A stretch of DNA of 64,000 nucleotides. Origin: Mesorhizobium sp. M2E.F.Ca.ET.219.01.1.1 (lineage in GTDB: Bacteria > Pseudomonadota > Alphaproteobacteria > Rhizobiales > Rhizobiaceae). Both the position numbers and the translations under genes were made by a program. Positions 15,708-24,510 of this stretch are shown in pieces; the first letter of the stretch is position 1; every line of letters starts with the position of its first letter. Below the pieces are notes generated by a model. It ran no database searches. It saw only the letters and a program-made list of their open reading frames with translations, and was not told the DNA's origin. Location: the NCBI RefSeq assembly GCF_004016445.2, contig NZ_SADT02000002.1, positions 930,001-994,000 on the forward strand, given 5' to 3'.

Positions 15708-16229
15708 TCAGCAGCAGCGGCTTTCTCCGCAGCACGGCTTGCCCGCGGCCGCCTGTTCCTTCAGCCAGCGGTCACGCGGCTTGCAGCTCGCCGGCCGTGG
15801 CGAAAGCTCGACCTCGATGGCGCCGCCAACGACGCTTGGCTGGGCCGCGCGGTGCAGTTCCATCGGGCGGATGCCGTCGCTGACCTCGAAGGTCAGTTTC
15901 GCCGATTGGTCGAGGGCCACGTGATCCGAGACCTTGCGGATGATCGCCGCGAATTTGCCGGCCGGCATATGGACCGGCCCGCCTTCGTCCACGTCCCATA
16001 GCTGGACGAAGATCTCCGACCAGGATTCGGGATTGGCCTCGCAATCCAGCGCCGAGAACTGCCCGGCCTTCACCTCGGTGACATGATAGCCTGCTTTAAC
16101 CGGCCGCCCGTCATAGCGGAAAACAAGCGGCCTGTCCTTGTAATCGGCCAGCGCGCTCAGCAGGTCGCCGATGGTCAGGTCGGAGGGATCGATCGGGTTG
16201 GCGTTTTTATGATTGTCGGAAGACAGCAT
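15708..16229 (-). CDS. DUF6428 family protein, ars-associated
   Basis: A 173-residue protein beginning with a helical LTIGDLLSALADYKDRPLVF segment and a YHVTEVK strand, the pattern of the DUF6428 family often encoded beside arsR. A Cys-rich C-terminus (ASCKPRD, then CCGESRCC) could bind arsenite or another soft metal. The start at 16229 follows GAGGAAT. It is divergent from arsR, with a palindrome in the 42-base gap that probably lets ArsR control both sides. The biochemical role is not established. Confidence 0.76.
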   Translation of the reverse strand: MLSSDNHKNANPIDPSDLTIGDLLSALADYKDRPLVFRYDGRPVKAGYHVTEVKAGQFSALDCEANPESWSEIFVQLWDVDEGGPVHMPAGKFAAIIRKVSDHVALDQSAKLTFEVSDGIRPMELHRAAQPSVVGGAIEVELSPRPASCKPRDRWLKEQAAAGKPCCGESRCC

Positions 16230-16251
16230 GTCGGCTATTCCTCATTTCAAC

Positions 16252-16271
16252 ATTTCAAGGATTATTGAAAT
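16252..16271. promoter_or_regulatory. Candidate ArsR operator
   Basis: Perfect inverted repeat ATTTCAA (16252-16258) and TTGAAAT (16265-16271), spaced by 6 bases. It abuts the arsR start codon and lies in the divergent gap, the expected position for autorepression by ArsR. Related TTCAA-TTGAA palindromes are typical of ArsR sites. Confidence 0.62.
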
Positions 16272-16622
16272 ATGGATGAACGTCAAGCCCTGATCGCCTT
16301 TGGCGCGCTGTCGCAGGAGACGCGCCTGCGCCTGCTGCGCCTGTTGGTCGTCGCCGGGCCGGATGGAATCGCCGCCGGTTCGCTCGCCGAACAGGTCGAG
16401 GTCTCGCCCTCCAATGTCAGTTTCCACCTCAAGGAACTGGAACGGTCCGGCCTCGTCACCGCACGGCGTGATGCCCGCTCGATCGTCTACAGCGCTGAAT
16501 ATGAGGCGCTCTCCGGGCTGATCCGGTTCCTAATGGAGGATTGCTGCTCGGGCCGCCCGGAAATCTGCGCGCCGGCGCTTGCTGCATCTTGCTGCCCGCC
16601 GGGCGAGGAGACCCCGCAATGA
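16272..16622 (+). CDS. arsR: ArsR-family arsenic-responsive repressor
   Basis: A 116-residue winged-helix repressor: ALSQETRLRLLRLLVVAGPD, then the recognition region SPSNVSFHLKELERSGLVTAR. A C-terminal cluster of cysteines (MEDCCSGRPEIC, then ASCCPPG) matches the As(III) site type with adjacent cysteines used by environmental ArsR proteins. It releases DNA on arsenite binding. It is the first gene of arsR-aqpS-arsC and the operator palindrome touches its start. The short gap leaves little room for a leader. Confidence 0.93.
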   Translation: MDERQALIAFGALSQETRLRLLRLLVVAGPDGIAAGSLAEQVEVSPSNVSFHLKELERSGLVTARRDARSIVYSAEYEALSGLIRFLMEDCCSGRPEICAPALAASCCPPGEETPQ

Positions 16623-16656
16623 TTGTCACACTCCTTGCCCGACCCAGGGCCAACCG

Positions 16657-17355
16657 ATGAACGCTTTCGATCTCTCGCGCCGGTTCGTCGCGGAAGCCCT
16701 GGGCACTGGTCTGCTGGTGGCGACTGTCGTCGGTTCCGGCATCATGGCCGAGACGCTGACGCATGACACGGCGCTGGCGCTGCTCGGCAACACGCTCGCG
16801 ACCGGCGCCATGCTGGTGGTGTTGATCACCATCCTCGGGCCGATCTCCGGCGCGCATTTCAATCCCGCCGTGTCGCTGGTGTTCTGTCTCAACCGGTCGC
16901 TGCCCGCCCGCGATCTCCTTGCCTATGTCGCCGCGCAGTTTATCGGCGGCATCGCCGGCACGGTCGCGGCGCATCTCATGTTCGCCCTGCCGGTTCTGGA
17001 GATCGCGACGAAGCCGCGGACCGGCCCGGCGCAATGGTTCTCCGAATGCATCGCGGCATTCGGCCTTGTCGCCGTGATTCTCGCCGGCATGCGCTTCGAG
17101 CGGCGGGCCGTGCCGTGGCTGGTCGGGCTCTACATCACGGCGGCCTATTGGTTCACGGCATCCACTTCCTTCGCCAATCCCGCTGTCGCCGTGGCGCGCT
17201 CGCTCACCAACAGCTTCTCCGGCATCAGGCCGGTCGATCTGCCGGGCTTCATCGTCGCCGAGCTGCTCGGCGCCCTGATCGCGCTTGCGCTGATGGGCTG
17301 GCTCCTCAAGCCCGAAACCGTTCAGCAATCCCATCTCTTGAAAGCAAAACCATGA
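16657..17355 (+). CDS. aqpS: Aquaglyceroporin AqpS, arsenite channel
   Basis: A 232-residue MIP-family channel with six helices. The two pore motifs are visible as SGAHFNPAVSLVF (about residue 68) and TSFANPAVAVARSL (about 187). In Sinorhizobium meliloti AqpS replaces the ArsB pump: ArsC reduces arsenate to arsenite, which then leaves by diffusion through AqpS. The same arsR-aqpS-arsC order is present here. The ATG at 16657 is used; the longer frame upstream overlaps arsR. It overlaps arsC by 4 bases (ATGA), suggesting coupled translation. Confidence 0.92.
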   Translation: MNAFDLSRRFVAEALGTGLLVATVVGSGIMAETLTHDTALALLGNTLATGAMLVVLITILGPISGAHFNPAVSLVFCLNRSLPARDLLAYVAAQFIGGIAGTVAAHLMFALPVLEIATKPRTGPAQWFSECIAAFGLVAVILAGMRFERRAVPWLVGLYITAAYWFTASTSFANPAVAVARSLTNSFSGIRPVDLPGFIVAELLGALIALALMGWLLKPETVQQSHLLKAKP

Positions 17356-17774
17356 CGGTCACGATCTACCACAATCCCGCTTGCGGCACCTCGCGCAACA
17401 CGCTCGCCATGATCCGCGCCAGCGGCGAGGAGCCCGTGGTGATCGAATATCTGAAGACGCCGCCGAGCCGCGAGCGGCTGCTCGAACTGATCGCGGCGAT
17501 GCGGATCACACCCCGCCAGTTGCTGCGGGAGAAGGGAACACCCTACGCCGAGCTCGGTCTCGCCGACCCGAAATGGAGCGACGAGAAGCTGATCGATTTC
17601 ATGCTCGCTCATCCGATCCTGATCAACCGGCCGATCGTCGAGACACCGAAAGGGACAAGACTGTGCCGGCCATCGGAAGCGGTGCTGCCGCTGCTCGACA
17701 ATCCGGTGCGGGAGTTTATCAAGGAGGACGGCGAGCAGGTCGCCTATTCGAGCAATCCCGGGAAAAGTGCGTAG
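17352..17774 (+). CDS. arsC: Arsenate reductase ArsC, glutaredoxin-dependent
   Basis: A 140-residue cytoplasmic enzyme reducing arsenate to arsenite. YHNPACGTSRNTLAMIR gives the catalytic Cys11, and LINRPIVETPKG and RLCRPSE supply arginines conserved in the E. coli-type ArsC family. It overlaps the aqpS stop by 4 bases. Together the three genes form a complete reduce-and-release pathway. No arsH or arsB is visible in the window. Confidence 0.95.
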   Translation: MTVTIYHNPACGTSRNTLAMIRASGEEPVVIEYLKTPPSRERLLELIAAMRITPRQLLREKGTPYAELGLADPKWSDEKLIDFMLAHPILINRPIVETPKGTRLCRPSEAVLPLLDNPVREFIKEDGEQVAYSSNPGKSA

Positions 17775-17787
17775 CGGTTTTCCGTGC

Positions 17788-18306
17788 TTAGGGCGCCAGA
17801 TGCTTCATGAAATAGATGGACGCCCTTGGTTTGCCGAACGGGTCGACGGAATGATGCGGCACGACGCCGACTTGCCGCCAATTCATGCGCCGATAGAGCC
17901 GCTCGCTTGCTCCGCCCTCGGCGGTGTCGAGAAGGAGAAGCGAGCGTTTTCTTTTCCTTGCCTCGTCTTCCAGGGATGCCATGAGCGCGGAACCGATGCC
18001 TTGCCGCCGGAAATCTCGATGCACGAGCAGCATGTAAACCTCCGCCCGGTGCAGCGCATTCGGTTCCGGCGACAGATAGAGCTGGACGGTGCCGACGAGA
18101 TTGTCCTCGAGATAGGCGCAGATGAGAAGGCGTTCCCCGGCCACCTGCGAGGGGAAGATGCCTTGCCAATAGGACCGGGCCTGCTCGGCATCGAACGGCA
18201 GCACGAAGCCGACGAGCGCGCCATCCTCTATGCTCTGCATCAACAGCCCGGCGAGGGCGTCGATCTGCGCCGTCGCTTCGGCCTGGTCGATTACCGCGAT
18301 ACGCAT
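17788..18306 (-). CDS. GNAT-family N-acetyltransferase
   Basis: A 172-residue acetyltransferase. MRIAVIDQAEATAQIDALAG opens the domain and VHRDFRRQGIGSALMASLED is the acetyl-CoA-binding motif A. The end reads DPFGKPRASIYFMKHL, as in GNATs related to aminoglycoside or amino-acid N-acetyltransferases. A GGGGGAG site fixes the start at 18306. It converges on arsC and is divergent from the MFS gene, 28 bases away. Arsenic regions sometimes carry GNATs that modify organoarsenicals such as phosphinothricin-like compounds (ArsN); that is only a possibility here. Confidence 0.88.
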   Translation of the reverse strand: MRIAVIDQAEATAQIDALAGLLMQSIEDGALVGFVLPFDAEQARSYWQGIFPSQVAGERLLICAYLEDNLVGTVQLYLSPEPNALHRAEVYMLLVHRDFRRQGIGSALMASLEDEARKRKRSLLLLDTAEGGASERLYRRMNWRQVGVVPHHSVDPFGKPRASIYFMKHLAP

Positions 18307-18334
18307 TTGCTCCCCCTTCGAGGCTCGATTGATA

Positions 18335-19546
18335 ATGGGCTTTGAGCAATCCGTGAAGGCCGAAGCGCCTGCGCCCGTCCAGCGCAACCGTCATGTTCTC
18401 GTCACGGCCCTCGGAATCACGCAGATCCTCGCCTGGGGATCGTCGTACTATCTGCCCGCGGTCCTTGCCGCGCCGATTGCAAAAGACACCGGTTGGCCGC
18501 TCGGCTCGGTCGTTGCCGGGCTGTCCTGCGGGCTGCTGCTTGCCGGGCTTGTATCCCCCGTCACCGGGCGGCTGATCCAGCGTCACGGCGGCCGTCCGGT
18601 GCTCGCCGCCGGCTCGCTGCTGCTGGCGGCCGCGCATTCGCTCCTGGCGACGGCAACTGTCTATCCCCTTTACCTGTTTGCCTGGCTGCTGATGGGCCTG
18701 GGCATGTCGAGCAGTCTCTACGATGCCGGCTTCGCCACGCTGGGGCGGCTCTACGGAGGAAGCGCGCGCGGCGCCATCACCAACCTGACGCTGTTCGGTG
18801 GTTTCGCCAGCACCGTCTGCTGGCCGCTTAGCGCCTACCTTGTCGAGCATGGCGGATGGCGCATCGCCTGCCTTTCCTATGCCGCGATCCATCTGGCGAT
18901 CTGCCTGCCGCTCCACCTCTGGGTGATACCGCCGCCTCCACCCGCGGCGCCCGCCCCGGTGACGGGGAAGTCGAAAGAGGCATCCGCCACGGGCAGGACG
19001 CGGGCACGCTTCATTCTGCTCGCCTCCATCCTGACATTGGCCGCGATGATCGCATCCACGCTCTCCGTCCACCTGCTGACGCTGCTGCAATTGCGCGGCG
19101 TCGGCCTGGCGGCGGCAGTCGGTCTTGGCGCCCTGGTCGGCCCGTCACAGGTCGGCGCGCGCGTGGCCGAGCTGCTGATCGGCCGCAATCGGCATCATCC
19201 GATCTGGACGATGCTGGCATCCGTATCGCTGCTCGCGGCCGGGATTTGGCTGCTCCTGGCCAGCCAGACCTTCATTGCCCTCGCTTTGATCCTTTACGGC
19301 GCGGGCAACGGCATCCACACGATCGCGCGCGGCGCGCTGCCGCTGGTGCTGTTCGATCCGCAGCAATACGCCGTTCTGATGGGCAAGCTCGCAACCCCGA
19401 GCCTCGTGATCCAGGCGGCGGCGCCCTCGATTGGAGCGCTGCTTCTGGGCATCGGCGGCGGCAATCTTGTCCTGACGACCCTCGCATTGACCGCGACCGT
19501 CAATGTGGCGCTCTGCGCCTGTCTCGTCGTGGCCGTGCGCCGCTGA
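18335..19546 (+). CDS. MFS transporter
   Basis: A 403-residue major facilitator with about 12 helices. [20 protein letters not shown] starts helix 1 and [20 protein letters not shown] is the helix 2-3 loop signature. A cytosolic Pro-rich loop ([19 protein letters not shown]) divides the halves. The start at 18335 is chosen because the longer frame is antisense to the GNAT gene. The ars neighbourhood suggests export of an arsenical or of the GNAT product, but the substrate is unknown. Confidence 0.9.
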   Translation: MGFEQSVKAEAPAPVQRNRHVLVTALGITQILAWGSSYYLPAVLAAPIAKDTGWPLGSVVAGLSCGLLLAGLVSPVTGRLIQRHGGRPVLAAGSLLLAAAHSLLATATVYPLYLFAWLLMGLGMSSSLYDAGFATLGRLYGGSARGAITNLTLFGGFASTVCWPLSAYLVEHGGWRIACLSYAAIHLAICLPLHLWVIPPPPPAAPAPVTGKSKEASATGRTRARFILLASILTLAAMIASTLSVHLLTLLQLRGVGLAAAVGLGALVGPSQVGARVAELLIGRNRHHPIWTMLASVSLLAAGIWLLLASQTFIALALILYGAGNGIHTIARGALPLVLFDPQQYAVLMGKLATPSLVIQAAAPSIGALLLGIGGGNLVLTTLALTATVNVALCACLVVAVRR

Positions 19547-19733
19547 CCGGGGCTGCTCCGCCTCCAGCATTTCGTTGAGCACGGCGGCCAGATGCAGGCC
19601 GCCGAGCGATGCAGGTACAATAGAACCTTGTGACGCGGACATGAACGATCTCACGCAGGCGAGATTTGCGTGAACCGGCTCAACGGAATCAGCGTTGAAG
19701 CTCGTCAGGCTGATGATCCAGATTGCCGCGCGC

Positions 19734-19766
19734 AAAAAAACAGGCCGACAACACCGGCCCGTTTTT
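19734..19766 (-). terminator. Rho-independent terminator of the PRC-barrel gene
   Basis: Read on the minus strand: GGCCG, a 7-base loop and CGGCC, then TGTTTTTTT. It lies about 30 bases after the PRC-barrel stop codon. The plus-strand reading also ends in a T run (GTTTTTC), so it may act in both directions and stop MFS readthrough. Confidence 0.62.
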
Positions 19767-19792
19767 CTTCATTCGTTCACAACCGCAACGCG

Positions 19793-20077
19793 TCAGTCGC
19801 GATGCTCCGGCATCGCCTTCAACTGGTCCTTCGTCCAGCTGGTGACGGCATGCACGTCGCCGTCCTCGTCGCGCATGAAATCGAGCTGGCTGGCGATGAC
19901 GGCCACCGGCTTGGTGCCGATGCCGAGAAAGCCGCCGACATCGATGACGACCTGGCTGCCGTGCAGATGGTCGACCGAGCCGATCTTTTCATCGTCGGGC
20001 CCGTAGATGGTGGCGCCTTCGAGGATGTCCGGCGTGAGTTCGGCGTTGGTCAGTCTTACGTGGCTGGTGTGGTCCAT
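19793..20077 (-). CDS. PRC-barrel domain protein
   Basis: A 94-residue protein with one PRC barrel: ATIYGPDDEKIGSVDHLHGS, then QVVIDVGGFLGIGTKPVAVI, ending in a helix rich in acidic residues (DEDGDVHAVTSWTKDQLKAM). PRC barrels in rhizobia are frequently stress-induced; the molecular role is unknown. The start at 20077 has AGGAGA. A possible EcfG-like promoter lies 29-53 bases upstream and a terminator follows, so it is probably a single-gene transcript. Confidence 0.85.
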   Translation of the reverse strand: MDHTSHVRLTNAELTPDILEGATIYGPDDEKIGSVDHLHGSQVVIDVGGFLGIGTKPVAVIASQLDFMRDEDGDVHAVTSWTKDQLKAMPEHRD

Positions 20078-20105
20078 GGCGCATCTCCTGTGGTGTACAG
20101 GAAGA

Positions 20106-20130
20106 AACCACCGATGCGGCCTGGGGTTCC
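20106..20130 (-). promoter_or_regulatory. Possible EcfG-like promoter of the PRC-barrel gene
   Basis: On the minus strand GGAAC (20130-20126), 16 bases, then GGTT (20109-20106). One mismatch to the CGTT element. Confidence 0.45.
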
Positions 20131-20293
20131 GTCCGAATTGCGGCAGGGGCTCTGTGATGGCCAGCCTTATTGCGCGGTTCCCGCCCAGATCCGACATCAT
20201 CCGGACGACGATGCCGGCCAGGCAGCGTGGGACGTGCCTGTGGCGTGCCTGTCGTGCTGACCCTGGAGCGCAGGTAGGCTGGTTGCCGGCTCG

Positions 20294-20617
20294 TCAACTG
20301 CGCCGCTTGGCCTGCAAGCTCCGCGCCGCTTGCTCGATCGCCGCGCGATCGTTGCCCAACCGGTCGAGCAGCTCCCGCGCCTCGTCGCCCGAAATGCCGG
20401 TGCGCATGGCAAGCGCCTCTACCGTCAGCACATCCGCGCTGTCGATCTCGCGCGTTTCGGGCAGCGCGTCGTCTGCCGTCAGCGGCAGCGCCGCCTCGCG
20501 GTCGATCTCCAATTCGGCCTGTTGCCAGTGCCGCTCATGATTGCCGAGGATACCGCCCTCGCGTTGAAAGATCTCATACGCCCGCTGCCTGATCTTCTCG
20601 GTCCGATCGTCGTCCAT
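20294..20617 (-). CDS. DUF2934 protein with C-terminal helical module
   Basis: A 107-residue protein. The N-terminal EKIRQRAYEIFQREGGILGN followed by HERHWQQAELE is the DUF2934 signature, a short motif found widely in proteobacterial stress-related proteins. The C-terminal 33 residues (TGISGDEARELLDRLGNDRA, then AIEQAARSLQ) form a three-helix, UBA-like module that recurs in three other proteins of this window (26795, 29650, 56309). The start at 20617 follows GGAGGAACGG. The role is unknown. Another DUF2934 protein is at 37543. Confidence 0.8.
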   Translation of the reverse strand: MDDDRTEKIRQRAYEIFQREGGILGNHERHWQQAELEIDREAALPLTADDALPETREIDSADVLTVEALAMRTGISGDEARELLDRLGNDRAAIEQAARSLQAKRRS

Positions 20618-20684
20618 CGCCGTTCCTCCGTTGCGTGCCACAAGAACGCGGGACAGGGCGGAACGATCCGCGTCGTTGACTATT

Positions 20685-20741
20685 TCCTCTCCTTCCGGAG
20701 TGGGGAGAGGTGGCTCGGCGGAGCCGAGACGGAATGGGGGA
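20685..20741. repeat. GAGGTGGCTCGG/CCGAGACGG repeat copy
   Basis: CTCTCCTTCCGGAGTGGGGA followed by GAGGTGGCTCGGCGGAGCCG and AGACGGAATGGGGG. It contains the palindrome CTCGGCGGAGCCGAG-like core. Copies of the same element cluster at 42821-43185. Confidence 0.6.
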
Positions 20742-20815
20742 CGGCGCTGAAAATTATTGGCTATACCCGCGGCCATTCCGATCCGAACCGTGAACCTGGC
20801 CGCGCCGCTTTCCGC

Positions 20816-21925
20816 TCAGGGTCCGTATATCGCCATCGGTTTGCCGAATATGCCGGGCTCCGGCTTCACGCCCAGCCCCGGCCGTTGCGGCACGGCGATG
20901 TGGCCTTGCTTGATGACGACCGGGTGCTTCTGGTCGAAATGGCCCTTGATGTATTCCTGCGCGATCCAGGCGCCTTCCATGCGGCGCGGCTCTACCGTCG
21001 CGGCCAGATGCACGCAGGCAGCCGCGATGATGTCGCCGCCCCAGGCGTCGTCGCAGCTATGCGGCAGCGAGCGGATGGCGCAAAGGTCGCGAACCGTCGT
21101 CATCCTGGTGAGGCCGCCGAGGCGTGTCACCTTGAAGCCGAAGCCGTCGGCGATACCGAGCGAGATTGCCCGCAGCACCGCGTTCTGGTCCTCGGTGCTC
21201 TCGTCGAGATAGACCGGGTGCGTGACGCGGCCTTTCAGCGTCGCGATCTCGTCCATCGTGTTGCAGGGCTGCTCGAAGACGAAGGGAATCGCCTGGCAGA
21301 GCCGGTCGAGATGGATCGCGGCGGCCACCGTCAGGCCACGGTTGCCGTCGACCGCGATCCGCGCCTTGTAGCGGACCGCTTCCCAGACCTTGTGGACGAC
21401 CGCGACGTCCTCTTCCAGATTGCGCCCGCCGATCTTCACCTGCAGGCGGGGATAGCCAGCCTTCACCTTGTCGGCGGCGATCCTCGCCGTCTCGTCCGGC
21501 TGCCCGACGATCAGCGAATAATAGGCCGGCACGCGATCGGTCAGCGCGCCGCCCAAGAGCGTCGAGACCGGCACGCCGAGTTTCTGGCCGAGCAGGTCGA
21601 GGAAGGCCATGTCGAAGGCGGCCTTGGCGTAGCCGTGACCGTTGAGCCGCTCGTCCATCTGCCTGGCGAGCAGCCTGATTGAAGCTATCTCTGCGCCGAT
21701 CAGCCCCGGCGCGATTTCGGCGATGGCCGCCCGGGCGCCCAGCGCATGATGCGGCTGGTAGACCGGGCCGATCGGGCAGGTCTCGCCCCAGCCGGCCAAG
21801 CCGTCTTCGGTGACGATCTCGACAAGTGTGGAGTCCAGCGCCTCCACATCGGCGCTGGCCATGCGGTAGACGCCGTTCTTGACCGGCAGCTGCGCCGAAT
21901 AGACGTTGATCCGGTCGATGCGCAT
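20816..21925 (-). CDS. Enolase-superfamily (mandelate racemase/muconate lactonizing) enzyme
   Basis: A 369-residue enzyme with the two-domain MR/MLE architecture. In the barrel, QVKIGGRNLEEDV carries the catalytic Lys, AVDGNRGL, FVFEQPC and YLDESTEDQ give the three metal ligands, and FKVTRLGGLTRM the second Lys, pointing to a two-Lys (MLE/racemase/epimerase) mechanism. It starts 4 bases after a dimethylglycine-dehydrogenase-like flavoenzyme. That context suggests catabolism of proline betaine, hydroxyproline betaine or hydroxyproline, where 2-epimerases or dehydratases of this superfamily occur. The exact reaction is not decided by sequence alone. Confidence 0.9.
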   Translation of the reverse strand: MRIDRINVYSAQLPVKNGVYRMASADVEALDSTLVEIVTEDGLAGWGETCPIGPVYQPHHALGARAAIAEIAPGLIGAEIASIRLLARQMDERLNGHGYAKAAFDMAFLDLLGQKLGVPVSTLLGGALTDRVPAYYSLIVGQPDETARIAADKVKAGYPRLQVKIGGRNLEEDVAVVHKVWEAVRYKARIAVDGNRGLTVAAAIHLDRLCQAIPFVFEQPCNTMDEIATLKGRVTHPVYLDESTEDQNAVLRAISLGIADGFGFKVTRLGGLTRMTTVRDLCAIRSLPHSCDDAWGGDIIAAACVHLAATVEPRRMEGAWIAQEYIKGHFDQKHPVVIKQGHIAVPQRPGLGVKPEPGIFGKPMAIYGP

Positions 21926-21929
21926 ACGG

Positions 21930-24368
21930 CTACATCCGCGCCCTGGCCGAGGTCGGATCGTAAGGCGAATCCGCGACCACCTCGGCGACTTTCCAGTCAC
22001 CGAGGATCGCGACGTCGAGCTTCGTGCCCGGCTTGGCAAAACGCTCGGGCAGCAGCGCCAGCGCCACGTCGTGCCCGAGCGTATAGCCATAACCGCCCGA
22101 CGTGATGCGCCCGACCAGCTTGCCGTCGCTGTAGAGCCCCTCATTGGCAAGCGTGCTGGCGCCGTCAGTGTCGATCCTGAGCGTCACGGATCGCCGCTGG
22201 TCGCTGCGCTCCTTGTATTTCAGAACCGCGTCGCGCCCGACGAAATCGCCCTTGTCGAGGCGGATAAAGCGCTCCAATCCGCTCTCCAGCGCGTTGAGCT
22301 CGGGATTCATGTCGCGATACATGGCGCGATAGGATTTCTCGAGCCTGAGCGACTCCAGCGCATGCAACCCGATCAGCCGCATGCCGTGCTTCTCGCCTTC
22401 CCTCAGGATCGCGTCGAGCAACTGCCGCTGGTAGGGCAGGGGGTGGTACAGCTCCCAGCCGAGCTCGCCCTCATAGTTGACGCGCAGCAGCCGAACGTCG
22501 CTGGCGAGAGCCACGCTACCGGTCTTAACGCCGAACCACGGGAAGCTTTCGTTGGAGAGATCGATCTCGGTCAGCGGCTGCAACACTGCCCGCGCGTTCG
22601 GTCCGACGACCGTGAAACAGCCGCGGTCGTTGGTGACGTTCTTCAGGCTCACGCTGCCGTCGGCGGGAAGCAGCCTCGACAGGTCGTCGAAATTCCAGCG
22701 CTCGGCGCGCGGCGTCGAGATCAGGTAGAACGACTCTTCGCCAAGCCGCGCCACCATATATTCGGCCTGCACGCCGCCATTGGCCGTCAGATGATGCGCC
22801 AGCGTCACCTTGCCGACCGAAGGCAAGCGGTTGGCGATGACCCTGTCCAGCCAGGCGGCCGCGCCGCGTCCCGACACCTCGAACTTGGTCATCGGCGTCA
22901 TCTCGACCAGGCCGACGGCGTTGCGCACCGCCAGCACTTCCTCGCCGACGAGATTGCCCTTGGGCGTCCAGCGCCAGCTATACTGGTCCTTGGCCTCGAC
23001 CCCGTCGCGCGCGAACCAGTTCGGCATCTCCCAGCCATTGAGCACGCCCCAGACCGCACCCAGCTCCGTCAGCCTGTCATAGGAAGGCGCGGTCTTCTGC
23101 GGCCGCGCCGCGGGCATGTCCTGTCCGGGATATTTCTGCTCGGCATGCGTGCCCCACGCCTCGCGCACCTTCTGGCGCGTCCATTCCTTGTTGGCGTAGT
23201 CGCCGAAGCGGCGCGGGTCGAGATCGGACGTGTCGATACTGTTTGAGCCCTCGACGATCCGCTCCGACAGGTAGTAGCCGATCGTGCCGCCCCACAGGAT
23301 ACCGCCCGGCACGCCTTCGGCGAGCCAGACATTGGGCAGACCCCAGGCCGGTCCCATCAAGGGCAGCTCGTCGGCCGTCATCTGGAACGGTCCGCGCACA
23401 TTGGCCTTGATGCCGACGCGCCCGAGCGCCGGCACCAGCCGCAAGGCCTGCTCCCAGTTCCACGACACCGCCTCGAAATCTTCCTCGAGCAGATCGGCGC
23501 CGAACCAGGCGGGAACGCCGTCCTCGGCGAACAGCTTCAGATGCTCGGTGCGCTCGTAAGGCCCGAACATCAGCCCATCGCCTTCCTCGCGCAGATACCC
23601 CTCAAACCCTTCATCGCGCAGGATCGGCATTTCGGGCCGGCCCGAGCGCTTGCGCTCCACCACCTCCGGCACCGCTTCGGTGATCCAGTACTGATGCAGG
23701 ATCGGGATCGCCGGGATATCGAGGCCGAGCAACGCGCCGGTCTGGCGCGCGTAATTGCCGGTGGCGCAAATCACATGCTCGCAGGTGATGCTGCCCTGGT
23801 TGGTCTCGACCAGCCACTCGCCGCCCGGCGTCCGCCTGAAGCCGGTGACCTCGGTGTTGAGATAGACCTTGGCGCCGATATCCCGCGCGCCCTTCGCCAT
23901 GGCATGCGTCACGTCCGCCGGCGCGATGTGGCCGTCATCGGGATGATAGAGCGCGCAGAGCATCTCCTTGTTGTCGAGCAGCGGCCAGAGCTTTCGCGCC
24001 TCGTCGGGCGTCAGCAATTGCGCCCGCATGCCTTGCACCTCGGCGACGCTCATATAGCTCTTGAACTCGTCGAGCCGGTCCCGCGAATTGGCGATGCGCA
24101 GCTGCCCGCATTTGTGCCAGCCGACCGGCTGCCCGGTCTCGGCCTCCAGCCCCTCATAGATCTCGATCGTCTTGTTGATCATCCGCCCGACATTGATGTT
24201 GCGGGCATAGGACGGGATCAGCCCCGCCGCGTGCCAGGTCGAGCCGGCGGTCAGCTGCGTGCGCTCCAGCAGCGCCACGTCGGTCCAGCCGCGCTTGGCC
24301 AGCCCGTAGAGAATTCCCGCACCGACGCACCCGCCGCCGACGATCACCACCCGCGCATGTGTCTGCAT
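21930..24368 (-). CDS. Dimethylglycine/sarcosine dehydrogenase-like flavoenzyme
   Basis: An 812-residue enzyme that would oxidatively demethylate an N-methylated amino acid and pass the one-carbon unit to tetrahydrofolate. VVIVGGGCVGAGILYGLAKR binds FAD, and GSTWHAAGLIPSYARN has the His (about 46) that covalently holds FAD in mammalian DMGDH. The N-terminal half is the DAO domain. The C-terminal half (from about residue 430) is the folate-binding GcvT-like domain with RNAVGLVEMTPMTKFEVSG and NYEGELGWELYHPLPYQR. The ATG at 24368 is used; a TTG one codon earlier is possible. It forms a two-gene unit with the MR/MLE enzyme downstream. Betaine or proline-betaine breakdown is the best guess. Confidence 0.92.
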   Translation of the reverse strand: MQTHARVVIVGGGCVGAGILYGLAKRGWTDVALLERTQLTAGSTWHAAGLIPSYARNINVGRMINKTIEIYEGLEAETGQPVGWHKCGQLRIANSRDRLDEFKSYMSVAEVQGMRAQLLTPDEARKLWPLLDNKEMLCALYHPDDGHIAPADVTHAMAKGARDIGAKVYLNTEVTGFRRTPGGEWLVETNQGSITCEHVICATGNYARQTGALLGLDIPAIPILHQYWITEAVPEVVERKRSGRPEMPILRDEGFEGYLREEGDGLMFGPYERTEHLKLFAEDGVPAWFGADLLEEDFEAVSWNWEQALRLVPALGRVGIKANVRGPFQMTADELPLMGPAWGLPNVWLAEGVPGGILWGGTIGYYLSERIVEGSNSIDTSDLDPRRFGDYANKEWTRQKVREAWGTHAEQKYPGQDMPAARPQKTAPSYDRLTELGAVWGVLNGWEMPNWFARDGVEAKDQYSWRWTPKGNLVGEEVLAVRNAVGLVEMTPMTKFEVSGRGAAAWLDRVIANRLPSVGKVTLAHHLTANGGVQAEYMVARLGEESFYLISTPRAERWNFDDLSRLLPADGSVSLKNVTNDRGCFTVVGPNARAVLQPLTEIDLSNESFPWFGVKTGSVALASDVRLLRVNYEGELGWELYHPLPYQRQLLDAILREGEKHGMRLIGLHALESLRLEKSYRAMYRDMNPELNALESGLERFIRLDKGDFVGRDAVLKYKERSDQRRSVTLRIDTDGASTLANEGLYSDGKLVGRITSGGYGYTLGHDVALALLPERFAKPGTKLDVAILGDWKVAEVVADSPYDPTSARARM

Positions 24369-24510
24369 CAAACCACCAATTTTCGACCGAGCTGAGAAAG
24401 ACCGCGATCGAAGCTACAGGCGGTGATTGGCGCTGTAACGTCTTCAAAAATTGGGGGTTACGATAAGCTGGATTTATGCAGCGGCCTGAGGGCCGGGCCG
24501 CGAGCGGCAG

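Noticed and set aside
21906..24395. Long plus-strand open frames (446 and 284 codons)
   Set aside because: Antisense to the DMGDH-like gene, which has clear FAD and folate-domain motifs.
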